DNA from: JBBAGC01 sp964491265
GTDB lineage: Bacteria > Spirochaetota > UBA4802 > UBA5550
DNA length: 64,000 nucleotides
Assembly: GCA_964491265.1 (NCBI GenBank)
Contig: CAZBFP010000002.1
Span: forward strand, 229,811 to 293,810
Direction: 5' to 3'
The position numbers and the translations under genes are program-made. The notes beneath the pieces are model-generated. The model was not told where the DNA came from. It saw only the letters and a list, made by a program, of their open reading frames with translations, and did not search any database. Shown piece after piece: positions 8,596-17,002 of this stretch; position 1 is the first letter of the stretch, and each line of letters opens with the position of its first letter.

Positions 8596-9402
8596 CTAAG
8601 CTATATTATTGAATATACCCTTTATTAACTCAAAATCATCGCTGTTATAGATAACAGCATAATCCTCCAGGGCATAGCCGTTATCTATTATCCCCTTAAT
8701 ATCTATATCCGCCCCATTGAGGTATTTAATATTCCCCCCCGCTTTTCTGCTTACCGGTATTGCTCCTGCCCAGTCCCATAAAAAGGATTTACCTGTAAAG
8801 GCAAGGAGCCTGTTGCGCTTATTGTCTGCAGTGAGACAGGCATGAAGGGCTGTAGATCCCAGGTTGCGGATTTTGCCGGGGAATTTTATCCTGGAAAAAT
8901 CCATTTCCGAAGAGCAGAAAATATTGGTTTCACTATCAAGGGGGATATTTTTATCAACTATAAGCCTATTGTTGTTGAGATAGGAATTTTCGTTATCTGT
9001 ATGGAAAAGCATGTCTGATCCTGGCGAATAGACAAAGCCGTATAGAGGCTCAAAGCCTTTGAAAATGCCGATAGAAATACACCAGATAGGGAGGTGCATG
9101 CTGAACATTGCAGTTCCATCTATGGGGTCAATAATTACAGTAATAGTTTCATCAGTGATTAATCTTTCATCAGTATTGAAGTTTTCTTCATGGACAAAGA
9201 TAAAATCAGGATATTGTGCGGATATTTCAGAAATAAGAAGAGCCTGAATAAGGAAGTCAGCATCTGTAACAATTGTGCTGTCCTCTTTTCTCTGAACATC
9301 AAGCCCCGTTTTCTGAAGAAGCAGGGCCTTTTCTCCAGCTTTTTTTATCAGATCAATAAAAAAAACGAAGTCAGATTCTGAAAAAATATTCTCCTTCCCC
9401 AT
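8596..9402 (-). CDS. inositol monophosphatase family protein
   Basis: 268 residues from the ATG at 9402, 10 bases after the livF stop; the open frame extends upstream inside livF but the family N-terminus fits here. Mg2+-dependent phosphatase of the inositol monophosphatase / 3'(2'),5'-bisphosphate nucleotidase superfamily. Metal-site motifs are intact: VTDADFLIQ, the HEEN (GEE-equivalent) motif, DPIDGTAMF and WDWAGAIPVSRKAGG. The substrate could be inositol phosphate, fructose-1,6-bisphosphate or 3'-phosphoadenosine phosphate; it is not decided by sequence. It is the last gene of the liv operon, an unusual position. Confidence 0.88.
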   Translation of the reverse strand: MGKENIFSESDFVFFIDLIKKAGEKALLLQKTGLDVQRKEDSTIVTDADFLIQALLISEISAQYPDFIFVHEENFNTDERLITDETITVIIDPIDGTAMFSMHLPIWCISIGIFKGFEPLYGFVYSPGSDMLFHTDNENSYLNNNRLIVDKNIPLDSETNIFCSSEMDFSRIKFPGKIRNLGSTALHACLTADNKRNRLLAFTGKSFLWDWAGAIPVSRKAGGNIKYLNGADIDIKGIIDNGYALEDYAVIYNSDDFELIKGIFNNIA

Positions 9403-9412
9403 GCCGGCTGGT

Positions 9413-10177
9413 TTATTCGCCAAGATATGCGGCTTTAACTTTTGGATTTTCAAGGAGATTTCTGCTCTTGTCCTCCAGAACAATATTTCCTGTTTCAAGC
9501 ACATACCCTTTATTTGAAATCCCCAGAGCCATTTTGGCATTCTGCTCAACAAGGAAGATGGTGACATTTTCATCCCTGCTTATGCTCGATATGGTCTGGA
9601 AAATATTCTGGATAATAATCGGGGCCAGTCCCAGAGCAGGTTCATCCAGAAGAAGGAGTCTGGGTGATGACATTAGAGCTCTTGCAATTGAGAGCATCTG
9701 CTGCTCTCCACCTGAGAGTGATCCGGCAAGCTGTTTTCTTCTGTCTTTAAGAATAGGGAACATCTGGTATTTCTCTTCTATCCGTTTATTTATTTCCCCC
9801 CTGTTTCTCAGGAGAAAAGCACCCATTTCAAGGTTTTCCAGAACGGTCATCTGGGCAAAGATCCCTCTCCCTTCAGGAGCCATTGATATTCCCCTGGATA
9901 TAATTTTATCAGTACTTATCTGTATTTTTTTTGATTTAGGTTCATTTCCGTTTCTTTGAATCGAGCCTGCTATTGTTTCACCATTGTATATTATCCCGCC
10001 ATTTTTGAGCGGTACAAGGCCTACAATCGATTTTAAAAGTGTGGATTTCCCTGCCCCGTTAGCACCTATGAGGCATACAATCTCCCCTTCAGAAACGGTG
10101 AGGTTTACCCCTTTAAGGGCTTCTATGTTACCGTAATTAACCTTAAGGTCTTTTATTTCCAGTATAGTTTTAGTCAT
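9413..10177 (-). CDS. livF: branched-chain amino acid ABC transporter ATPase LivF
   Basis: 254 residues. Cytosolic ATPase subunit pairing with LivG to drive uptake of branched-chain or similar amino acids through LivHM. Walker A GANGAGKST (about 37-45), Q-loop region, signature LSGGEQQML, Walker B RLLLLDEPALGLAP. A stretch of roughly 20 extra polar residues after Walker A (about 65-90, NGETIAGSIQRNGNEPKSKK) is longer than in most LivF proteins. The start overlaps the end of livG by 8 bases. Confidence 0.95.
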   Translation of the reverse strand: MTKTILEIKDLKVNYGNIEALKGVNLTVSEGEIVCLIGANGAGKSTLLKSIVGLVPLKNGGIIYNGETIAGSIQRNGNEPKSKKIQISTDKIISRGISMAPEGRGIFAQMTVLENLEMGAFLLRNRGEINKRIEEKYQMFPILKDRRKQLAGSLSGGEQQMLSIARALMSSPRLLLLDEPALGLAPIIIQNIFQTISSISRDENVTIFLVEQNAKMALGISNKGYVLETGNIVLEDKSRNLLENPKVKAAYLGE

Positions 10178-10952
10178 CTGATTTCCCTAAATATGCTTCT
10201 ATAACATCTTTGTTATTCTGAATCTGTCCTGGAGTACCCTCTGCGATTTTGCTGCCGTAATTGAGTACCGTTATTGTGTCGCAGATATTCATTACCAGCT
10301 TCATGTCGTGCTCTATCAGCACAACAGTAATGCCAAGGTCCCGAATCCGCTTAATTGTTTTCATCAGCTGGTCTGTTTCCTGGGGGTTCATCCCTGCTGC
10401 AGGCTCATCAAGGAAAATAAGTTCCGGTTCAGTTGCAAGGGCTCTGGCTATTTCAAGCTCTCTCTGTTTTCCGTAAGGAAGATTTTTGGAATACTCATCC
10501 CGCAGGTCCATGAGATTGAAAAAATCGAGCCATTTGAGAGAATTATAGTAAATATCCTTCTCCTCCTGTTTTGTAAAGAGCCTCCCCAGTATAAAATTTA
10601 GAGGCCTGTTTTTAGCCAGTACAGGATTATTGCTCCGGAAATGTCTCCCTATCATTACGTTTTCAAAAACCGTCATCTCTTTGAAAAGACGGATATTCTG
10701 AAATGTACGGGCGATTCCGCTTCTGGTAATTTTAAATGCAGGGAGCGGAGTTATATCGTCCCCTTTAAAAAAAACATATCCGCTTGTGGGTACATCAAGA
10801 CCGGTAATATTATTGAAAAGAGTGGTTTTACCTGCCCCGTTTGGCCCTATAAGGCCTGTAATTGAATCTTTGTAAACTTCAAAATTTACGTCAGCTACAG
10901 CGATAATTCCGCCGAATTCTCTGCGTAAATTTTTTGTATATAGTAATGGCAC
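10170..10952 (-). CDS. livG: branched-chain amino acid ABC transporter ATPase LivG
   Basis: 260 residues. Walker A GPNGAGKTT, an insertion characteristic of LivG between Q-loop and signature (NIRLFKEMTVFENVMIGRH then NRPLNFILGR), signature-like LPYGKQRELEIARAL, Walker B LIFLDEPAAGMNP, and H-loop LIEHDM. Forms the ATPase heterodimer with LivF. It begins one base after the livM stop and overlaps livF, so all five transport genes are one unit. Confidence 0.95.
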   Translation of the reverse strand: MPLLYTKNLRREFGGIIAVADVNFEVYKDSITGLIGPNGAGKTTLFNNITGLDVPTSGYVFFKGDDITPLPAFKITRSGIARTFQNIRLFKEMTVFENVMIGRHFRSNNPVLAKNRPLNFILGRLFTKQEEKDIYYNSLKWLDFFNLMDLRDEYSKNLPYGKQRELEIARALATEPELIFLDEPAAGMNPQETDQLMKTIKRIRDLGITVVLIEHDMKLVMNICDTITVLNYGSKIAEGTPGQIQNNKDVIEAYLGKSDD

Positions 10953-10953
10953 C

Positions 10954-11874
10954 TTACTTCTCCAGTTCTAAGATTTCTTCTTTTATGATTTTACCGTAAT
11001 TGAGCTTCACCCTTCCGATTATCCCCTGAGGTCTGTATATCATCATAAAAACCAGTATAAAACCGAAAAGAACCTGGTTCAGCTGGGGCGGAATTATATG
11101 TGAAACACCAAGGAGACGGGGTAATTCGGATGTAACAACAATGAGTACTGTACCGACTACTGTGGCAAAACTGTTCCCCAGCCCTCCAAGGACAACCATG
11201 CAGAGTATCATAATGGACATCATAAAATCGAATGTAAGGGGAGCTACAGACTGGTTAAAGGCGGCAAAAAGAGCGCCTGCCACACCTGCAAAGAATGCTC
11301 CGCAGGTGAATGCCCCTACCTTGTATTTGGCTATGTTTATACCCATGGCTGATGCGGCAATTTCATCCTCCCGTATCGATTCAAGCGCTCTTCCAACCCT
11401 TGATCTTACAACCCTGCGTATAAGGATATATGTGAGTAATACAATTATCCAGATAAAAATTGCCCATGGTATTTTGTCCATAGATGAAAGGGTAAACCCG
11501 AAGAAATTCGGCCCTGGTATGCCGTTTATACCCATGGGCCCTCTTGTTACGCTGTCCCAGTTGAGGATTACGTTTTTTACTATCTCCCCGAATCCCAGGG
11601 TTGCAATTGCCAGATAATCCCCCCTGAGGCGCAGAGTAGGTACCCCTATGAGGATGCCGAAAAACGCGGCAAGGAGGCCTGATGCGAGAAGGGCATACCA
11701 GAAAGGTATATTCAGGAAAGTCATTAAAATCGCTGCGCAATAGGCGCCTATACCGATAAAGGCTGCCTGGCAGAGGGAAAGCATCCCTGTATATCCTACA
11801 ATAAGGTTAAGACCCAGGGCTGATATGGCATAAATTCCTGTATAAATAAAAATCAGAAGAACAAAATCGACCAT
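10954..11874 (-). CDS. livM: branched-chain amino acid ABC transporter permease LivM
   Basis: 306 residues with about eight to nine hydrophobic segments. Inner-membrane permease partner of LivH. Family motifs include GYTGMLSLCQAAFIGIGAY near the N-terminus, GDYLAIATLGFGEI (about 84-97), and the EAA-like cytoplasmic loop GRALESIREDEIAASAMGIN (about 165-184). The stop is two bases from livG. Confidence 0.94.
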   Translation of the reverse strand: MVDFVLLIFIYTGIYAISALGLNLIVGYTGMLSLCQAAFIGIGAYCAAILMTFLNIPFWYALLASGLLAAFFGILIGVPTLRLRGDYLAIATLGFGEIVKNVILNWDSVTRGPMGINGIPGPNFFGFTLSSMDKIPWAIFIWIIVLLTYILIRRVVRSRVGRALESIREDEIAASAMGINIAKYKVGAFTCGAFFAGVAGALFAAFNQSVAPLTFDFMMSIMILCMVVLGGLGNSFATVVGTVLIVVTSELPRLLGVSHIIPPQLNQVLFGFILVFMMIYRPQGIIGRVKLNYGKIIKEEILELEK

Positions 11875-11876
11875 CT

Positions 11877-12809
11877 TTATACCTTTTCCCTAATGTGTTT
11901 AATCAGAATGCCGCTGGGCCTGAAAAGAAGAATTATTATAAGAACTGTAAAAGCGATAGTATCTTTTAAACCGTGGGGTATACCGAGTATTACCACTCCA
12001 AAGGTTTCAAGAACACCCAGAATTAATCCCCCCAGCATGGCTCCTGAAATATTTCCTATACCGCCTACTACTGCAGCTATAAATGCTTTAAGTCCTGCCA
12101 GCTGACCCATGGTAGGGTAAACCTTGAATTCCATGGCAATTAGAACCCCTGCAACAGCTGCAAGGGCTGATCCTATGGCAAAGGTGAGGGATATAATCAT
12201 ATTAACGTTGATCCCCATAAGGGCGGCAACAGGCTGATTTTCACTTGTGGCCCGCATGGCTTTACCAAGCCGGGTATTGTCAATAAAAAGTTTAAGTCCA
12301 ACCATCATTACCAGGCCCACAACAAGAATCATTATCTGGTTGGGGGTTATACTAATCCCGGCAATATGCATGGTCTGATTTTCAAAGGGGTAGTCGAATT
12401 TCATCGATTTTGTACCGAACATCATTGCTGCAATGTTCATCAGTATTATGGAAACCCCGATTGCGCTTAAAAGCGGGGCAAGTCGTGGAGCATTTCTCAG
12501 TGGTTTGTATGCAATTTTTTCAATTATTATCCCCATTGTCGCGCTTACAAGCATGGCAAAAATCATGGAAAGGGCAAAAATAGCAAGAACATATATTCCG
12601 CCCTGCGATGGGTCGCAAAGGTAATAGTAGAGGAGAAAGCCTGCATATGTGCCGAACATCAGTATTTCGCCGTGGGCGAAATTAATAAATTTAAGGATAC
12701 CGTATACCATTGTGTAGCCGAGGGCTATAAGTGAGTAAATGGCTCCCAGTGTAAGCCCGTTAATAAGATGCTGCATCAATTCTGCAGTAGGTATGTTAAA
12801 AAGATTCAT
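11877..12809 (-). CDS. livH: branched-chain amino acid ABC transporter permease LivH
   Basis: 310 residues, about eight membrane segments. The N-terminal LINGLTLGAIYSLIALGYTMVYGILKFINFAHGEI is the LivH hallmark; the loop ATSENQPVAALMGINVN contacts the ATPases. Sits between the solute-binding protein gene (131-base gap with a stem-loop) and livM (2-base gap). Confidence 0.95.
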   Translation of the reverse strand: MNLFNIPTAELMQHLINGLTLGAIYSLIALGYTMVYGILKFINFAHGEILMFGTYAGFLLYYYLCDPSQGGIYVLAIFALSMIFAMLVSATMGIIIEKIAYKPLRNAPRLAPLLSAIGVSIILMNIAAMMFGTKSMKFDYPFENQTMHIAGISITPNQIMILVVGLVMMVGLKLFIDNTRLGKAMRATSENQPVAALMGINVNMIISLTFAIGSALAAVAGVLIAMEFKVYPTMGQLAGLKAFIAAVVGGIGNISGAMLGGLILGVLETFGVVILGIPHGLKDTIAFTVLIIILLFRPSGILIKHIREKV

Positions 12810-12871
12810 CTTTGTTTTACTTCCTTTATCTCATATCAGATAAGCGGGGACAGTGTGCAAAATGTTTTTAA

Positions 12872-12900
12872 ACTCATTCCGGCAATGTGCCGGAATGAGT
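12872..12900 (-). terminator. stem-loop between livJ and livH
   Basis: A perfect 13-bp stem (arm ACTCATTCCGGCA, 12872-12884 and 12888-12900) with a 3-nt loop lies in the 130-base gap between the binding-protein gene and livH. On the minus strand it is followed by TTTAAAAACA, a poor U-tract, so it is more likely a partial terminator or an mRNA-stabilising hairpin that raises binding-protein expression over the permease genes. The arm resembles the terminal motif of the MITE family at 31867 (GCTCATTCCGG). Confidence 0.6.
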
Positions 12901-12939
12901 CTGTTTTTATCAGGTTATCCCCTGATTCTACCAAGAGAT

Positions 12940-14127
12940 TTATTTTATTTCGATAAGTTTGTCACCGTCAAGTGTGAAGGTTCTTATCTGCTTGTACTGT
13001 CTGTTTTCAGAAACATATACGCCAATATTTACTACCAGGTCGCCATTAGAAGTGAAAGTAATCTTTCCTGAAGCGCCGTCAAAATCTTTTGTTTTTGCTA
13101 CAGCACTCTGAACAGCACTTCTGTCAATTTTAACAGATTCGTCTCCCTCTTTTTTTGCTGTTTCAGCGATTGCTGCAAGAATGATTCTGGCACCGTCATA
13201 TGCGTTAAGACTGAAAGCGTCAGGTCTTTCGCCATATTTTTTAAGATACTTGGCTTCAAAATCGCGTTTTGTTTTACTTGCAGGCTGTTCAGCAGCCTGT
13301 GTAAAGGTTATGCCGTTAGCAAGATCACCGGCGAGTTCAAAAATCTGAGGATTTGAAAATCCGTCTGCGCTGAATATTTTTGCTTCTACTCCAAGCTGTT
13401 TTGCCTGCTCAAGGATCTGTGCAATTTCTGCAACATAATTTGGTATGTAGAGTGCTTCAGCATTTGCACCTTTCAGTTTTGTAAGCTGAGTTTTAAAATC
13501 CTTATCACCCTGAAGAGCTGTTTCTTCAGCAACAACCTTGCCACCCTCTTTTTCGTACTGGGCTTTAAAGTCCATTGCAAGACCCTGGCTGTAGTCATTC
13601 TTTACATAAAGGATGGCAACAGTTTTGATATTCTCAACCTTTGCAAGGTATTTTGCAAAAACAACTGCCTGAAGCGCATCACTCATTACATCTCTAAATA
13701 TATATTTTCCCTTATCAGGAAGATCTTTGTGAGTTGATGATGGTGATATCATAACAGTTTTTGAAGCTTCAGCCTTAGGAGCTACTGCAAGTGAGACTGA
13801 GCTGAAAACTGAACCTACAATACCGAAAACCTTGTTTACGCTTACAAGTTTTTCAATAGCCGGATTCCCTTTTTCAACTTTACCTTCAGTATCTTCAATT
13901 ATGAGTTCAACATTTAAACCATGAATCCCGCCAGCTTCATTCTGTTCTTCAACAGCTATTTTTACAGCCTGGCTCATAAGTTTGCCGTAATTTCCTGCAT
14001 CACCTGTCATTGGTCCCAGGAATCCGATCTTTACAGTTTCACCGGATTTGAGTGTGTCAGTTCCTTTCCCGCACGCAAACGTGAAAAGAAGCATGAAAGA
14101 AAAAAGAACAACAAGTATTTTTTTCAT
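12940..14127 (-). CDS. livJ: branched-chain amino acid ABC transporter substrate-binding lipoprotein
   Basis: 395 residues. Periplasmic binding protein type 1 (ANF-receptor/Leu-Ile-Val-binding fold). The signal peptide MKKILVVLFSFMLLFTFACG ends in a loose lipobox (TFAC), a form tolerated in spirochaetes, so a lipid-anchored protein is likely. Fold markers are VKIGFLGPMTGDAGNYGK, ELIIEDTEGK and SPSSTHKDLPDKGKYIFRD with VAILYVKNDYSQG. A strong AAGGAG lies 7-8 bases before the ATG. It is the first gene of the liv operon. The ligand may be Leu/Ile/Val or another amino acid or amide; sequence alone does not tell. Confidence 0.93.
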   Translation of the reverse strand: MKKILVVLFSFMLLFTFACGKGTDTLKSGETVKIGFLGPMTGDAGNYGKLMSQAVKIAVEEQNEAGGIHGLNVELIIEDTEGKVEKGNPAIEKLVSVNKVFGIVGSVFSSVSLAVAPKAEASKTVMISPSSTHKDLPDKGKYIFRDVMSDALQAVVFAKYLAKVENIKTVAILYVKNDYSQGLAMDFKAQYEKEGGKVVAEETALQGDKDFKTQLTKLKGANAEALYIPNYVAEIAQILEQAKQLGVEAKIFSADGFSNPQIFELAGDLANGITFTQAAEQPASKTKRDFEAKYLKKYGERPDAFSLNAYDGARIILAAIAETAKKEGDESVKIDRSAVQSAVAKTKDFDGASGKITFTSNGDLVVNIGVYVSENRQYKQIRTFTLDGDKLIEIK

Positions 14128-14520
14128 GTAAGCTCTCCTTCTGAAAAATTTAATTTATATTTTAAGACGCTAAGCGCCTTTTAAATAGACTAATATCTGA
14201 AATGTTCAAATACTGCAATTAAAATTAAAATTCATGGGCCCCAATACAAATTTTTTTAAAAAAATCAGGGCACACCCCTTTATAAAGTCTCTTGAGATAG
14301 AGCTTTGAAAGCAGCATTTTTTTGAACATTTAAATCCATTTATGCACAATTTTTACTGCTATTTTATTCTGTCAATTATATAATAAATAAGCATACTTTT
14401 TACTGCATAAGATTTATGCAGCTGTAACATTGATTCATTGGCCATTATTTACCGCGGAAGATCCGGGATCAGGGCATAATTGATCTTGACATGAGCAGGG
14501 AGTAAATATGAATCAGATTT
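14128..14520. other. divergent intergenic region livJ / dus
   Basis: AT-rich, about 390 bases, with both transcription starts. A short imperfect hairpin (AAGACGC / GCGCCTT, 14163-14179) lies in the livJ leader. No open frame longer than a few codons with a ribosome binding site is seen except the eight-codon ORF at 14508. No shared repeat was recognised. Confidence 0.45.
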
Positions 14521-14534
14521 ATGATGATACATGA
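14508..14534 (+). CDS. possible eight-codon upstream ORF overlapping the dus start
   Basis: ATG 14508 is preceded at ideal distance by AGGGAG (14497-14502) and encodes MNQIYDDT before a TGA at 14532, in a different frame from dus. The dus start codons (14521/14524) have no ribosome binding site of their own, so this mini-ORF could feed ribosomes to dus by coupling. It could also be chance. Confidence 0.3.
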   Translation: MNQIYDDT

Positions 14535-15504
14535 TAAAAAAATCTTTATGGCTCCCATGGCTGAATTATCTACTCCTGCATTAAGGGGGTGTGTGAGGGG
14601 ATTCTCAAGGGAAACTGTTCTTTTTTCAGAGATGCTCAGCGCTTCCGCTCTTGTGGGTTCAGCACAGCATAATGAACAATTAATGCAGAAAAATGAGATG
14701 GATGAACCCTTTGTTTACCAGCTTCTTGGCGGGGAGCCTGATGTTATGTCCCGAGCCTGTTCAATGCTTGAAGAAATCGGGGCAAAAGGGATTGATATTA
14801 ACATGGGATGTTCCGCTCCTGATATAATTAAAAGAGTGCAGGGTGCCAGGCTTTTAAAGGAGCCCGATCTTGTCCGGCACATTATCCGTCAGTGCAGAAG
14901 ATCTTTCAGCGGCACACTTTCTGTAAAAATCCGCAGCGGTTTTGAATCGAGTGATGAAGCTTTTCTTTCTAATTTTGCCCTTATGCTTGAAGGTGAGGGG
15001 GTAGACTTTATTACTCTTCACGGGAGGCACGCAAAGCTTTCTTTCCGGAGAAAAGCGGACTGGAATCTGGTAAAGCTTTTGAAGGGAAAGTTGTCCATCC
15101 CTGTAATAGGTAACGGGGATATATTAAAACCTGAGGACGCTGCAGCCAGGCTGAGCGAAACCGGCTGTGACGGGATAATGATAGGGAGGGAGGGTGTAAA
15201 GTCCCCCTGGATCTTTGCCCTTGCTGAAGGGCTGATAAATAAAGGTTCCTACAGCCTGAGGGTTGATCTTCTACATGTTTTCAGCGGAGTAATGAAGGAT
15301 CTGGAGAAAAATCTTCCGCAGCATCTTCATAAAAGCAGGGGCCACAGGTTCTGCTTCTATTACTGCAAAAATTTTGTTTTTGCTCATGATATTTTTAAAA
15401 AAATTAGAAATGTTGACAGAATTAATGATATGATAGATATTCTTGATGAGTATCTATACCGGAATCCTCATGAAAGGGTAAAAATATTTCACCAGGAGAA
15501 ATAA
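14521..15504 (+). CDS. dus: tRNA-dihydrouridine synthase family protein
   Basis: 327 residues. FMN-dependent TIM barrel that reduces uridine in the tRNA D-loop. KIFMAPMAELSTPALRGCVR is the N-terminal FMN-phosphate region; DINMGCSAPDIIK holds the catalytic cysteine (about residue 99); KIRSGF, ITLHGRHAKLSF, PVIGNGDI and GCDGIMIGREG complete the barrel. The usual G-x-G-[AS] after the cysteine is replaced by RVQGARLLKE, a mild divergence. The C-terminal helical domain is present. It is followed after one base by the zinc-ribbon gene, so likely an operon. Confidence 0.92.
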   Translation: MMIHDKKIFMAPMAELSTPALRGCVRGFSRETVLFSEMLSASALVGSAQHNEQLMQKNEMDEPFVYQLLGGEPDVMSRACSMLEEIGAKGIDINMGCSAPDIIKRVQGARLLKEPDLVRHIIRQCRRSFSGTLSVKIRSGFESSDEAFLSNFALMLEGEGVDFITLHGRHAKLSFRRKADWNLVKLLKGKLSIPVIGNGDILKPEDAAARLSETGCDGIMIGREGVKSPWIFALAEGLINKGSYSLRVDLLHVFSGVMKDLEKNLPQHLHKSRGHRFCFYYCKNFVFAHDIFKKIRNVDRINDMIDILDEYLYRNPHERVKIFHQEK

Positions 15505-15505
15505 A

Positions 15506-15811
15506 ATGGAATTTATGCGTGTCTGGACTGAAGTTGATATTGAAGATATACAGAAACATATAATCATGGTGGAGGATAAATTCGGTCACTGCCCCGGATG
15601 TAAACAGATTGGGATTCATTTGAAGGAAATATCAAAATGTCCCGGATGCGGCAGATCCTTTAAGTATATGACATCAAAGGATGCCAGAGGGGGGAAAACA
15701 GAGGTTGTTATGAGGTCAATGAGGAAGCTCCCGGATCTTGTTTTTGTAGACTATGATGATTATGAAAGGGTGACGGGTAAAAAGAAGGCTGAGGGTCTGT
15801 TTAACATTTAA
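15506..15811 (+). CDS. small zinc-ribbon-like protein of unknown function
   Basis: 101 residues. Two CPGC pairs (about residues 29-32 and 45-48, GHCPGCKQIG and SKCPGCGRSF) could form one zinc ribbon. The rest (RVWTEVDIEDIQKHI at the N-terminus, DLVFVDYDDYERVTGKKKAE at the C-terminus) is not recognised. AGGAG lies 8 bases before the ATG, immediately after the dus stop, so it is probably co-expressed with dus. A nucleic-acid or protein adaptor role is possible but not shown. It converges with the TPR gene, overlapping it by four bases. Confidence 0.75.
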   Translation: MEFMRVWTEVDIEDIQKHIIMVEDKFGHCPGCKQIGIHLKEISKCPGCGRSFKYMTSKDARGGKTEVVMRSMRKLPDLVFVDYDDYERVTGKKKAEGLFNI

Positions 15812-16320
15812 AAAATTTCATCATCCTTTTTCTCTTTTGCCCTGATATATCTTCTGTAGTAGGTCAATGAGCTCACTTTGTCACCTGAAAGCTCATAGGC
15901 TCTGCTTATGTTGTAAAGTGATTCCTGCAGGGAGACATCCCTTTCGTAGGCATTTTTAAAAGAGGTTATTGAGTCATTATATTTTCCTGCAAGAAGCTGG
16001 GCCATACCTAAATAGAAGTATCCTTTTGCAAAACGGCTGTCCAGCTCAACAGCCTTTTTCAGGTGGAGTACTGCATCAGCTGTTTTATTCTCCTGAAGCA
16101 GGTATACCCGTCCTATCCCGTAATGGGCAAGAGAGTAATTATTGTTAATCTGAGCCGCTTCTATGAATAACTCCAGGGCTTTATCCATCTCTCCTGACTT
16201 AAATGCGGTAACCCCCTCATTGTAAAACTTTGTGCTGTTTTTAATCTCACTATAAAGCGGGGTGCTTATTATAAACAGCATCAAAGAGATGGATAATATT
16301 TTAATTAATCCCTTATGCAC
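15808..16320 (-). CDS. exported tetratricopeptide-repeat protein
   Basis: 170 residues. A signal peptide (MHKGLIKILSISLMLFIIST, cleavage near residue 24) is followed by about four TPR units from residue 27 to 155 (for example SLAHYGIGRVYLLQENKTADA and AKGYFYLGMAQLLAGKYNDS). Expected to be a periplasmic protein-interaction scaffold. Its start overlaps the end of the upstream membrane-protein gene by 8 bases, so they are coupled. No partner is identifiable. Confidence 0.82.
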   Translation of the reverse strand: MHKGLIKILSISLMLFIISTPLYSEIKNSTKFYNEGVTAFKSGEMDKALELFIEAAQINNNYSLAHYGIGRVYLLQENKTADAVLHLKKAVELDSRFAKGYFYLGMAQLLAGKYNDSITSFKNAYERDVSLQESLYNISRAYELSGDKVSSLTYYRRYIRAKEKKDDEIF

Positions 16321-16756
16321 CAGGCACCATCTTTTTCAGGTATTCGTAAAAAAAGGAATAAATCCCTTCGTTAAAAAAGAAGTATATTATAAAAGTGATC
16401 CAGAGCAGAAGTGTGAGCATACATAGAAATTTAAGAAGTTTTTCCGCACCCATATCATTGGCTTTGTAAAAAATTATTACAATTGCAAGGGGCCAGATTA
16501 TAAAAAGAGATGCGAAGATGATAGTAATAAAGTCGCGGATGAAATCGAGTACTGATATGTACCAGTCATTTTTAAAGGCATTAAATCCGTTCTTCAGCTC
16601 ACTTAGGAAAAACCACACATAAAAAGAGAAGATCAGTGTGGCAATCATCTTCCAGAAAATTTCTATTTTCGGTCTGAACCAGAGGAGCAGCATGGTTAAG
16701 CCCCAAATAGAGAAAAAAAGAAAAACCGATTTTATCATTAAAATATCAGATTCCAT
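16313..16756 (-). CDS. four-helix membrane protein of unknown function
   Basis: 147 residues from ATG 16756, placed after AGCAGGTGG; GTG 16762 would add two residues. About four hydrophobic segments (about 8-28, 35-53, 72-100, 112-135), with a short lysine-rich C-terminus. Not recognised. Overlap with the TPR gene suggests that both act together at the inner membrane. Confidence 0.65.
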   Translation of the reverse strand: MESDILMIKSVFLFFSIWGLTMLLLWFRPKIEIFWKMIATLIFSFYVWFFLSELKNGFNAFKNDWYISVLDFIRDFITIIFASLFIIWPLAIVIIFYKANDMGAEKLLKFLCMLTLLLWITFIIYFFFNEGIYSFFYEYLKKMVPGA

Positions 16757-16939
16757 TGCCACCTGCTTGACTTTTGTAGAAAATATTTGATTGATTATAC
16801 TATTATAATTATCGAATTATTGATACTCTTTAATGATTAAAAAAGTTAAATTTTACAGGGACAGCTTTTTATGATTTTTTTAGTTAAAGACCATTATTAT
16901 CAAATTAATACGTATTTAAATATTAAATAAAAGATTATA

Positions 16940-16968
16940 GCTCCCCGCCGCCTTCGGCGGCGGGGAGC
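16940..16968. repeat. GC-rich perfect hairpin
   Basis: A perfect 13-bp stem (GCTCCCCGCCGCC) with a TTC loop in a strongly AT-rich intergenic stretch between divergent genes. No coding gene ends nearby on either strand, so it is not an ordinary terminator. The sequence after it (AGCATAGAACATTTCGAATA) resembles the right end of the repeat at 39834-39878, suggesting a degraded member of the same palindromic repeat family as at 24115. Confidence 0.6.
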
Positions 16969-17002
16969 ATAGAACATTTCGAATAATATAAAAGTCTGGA
17001 AA

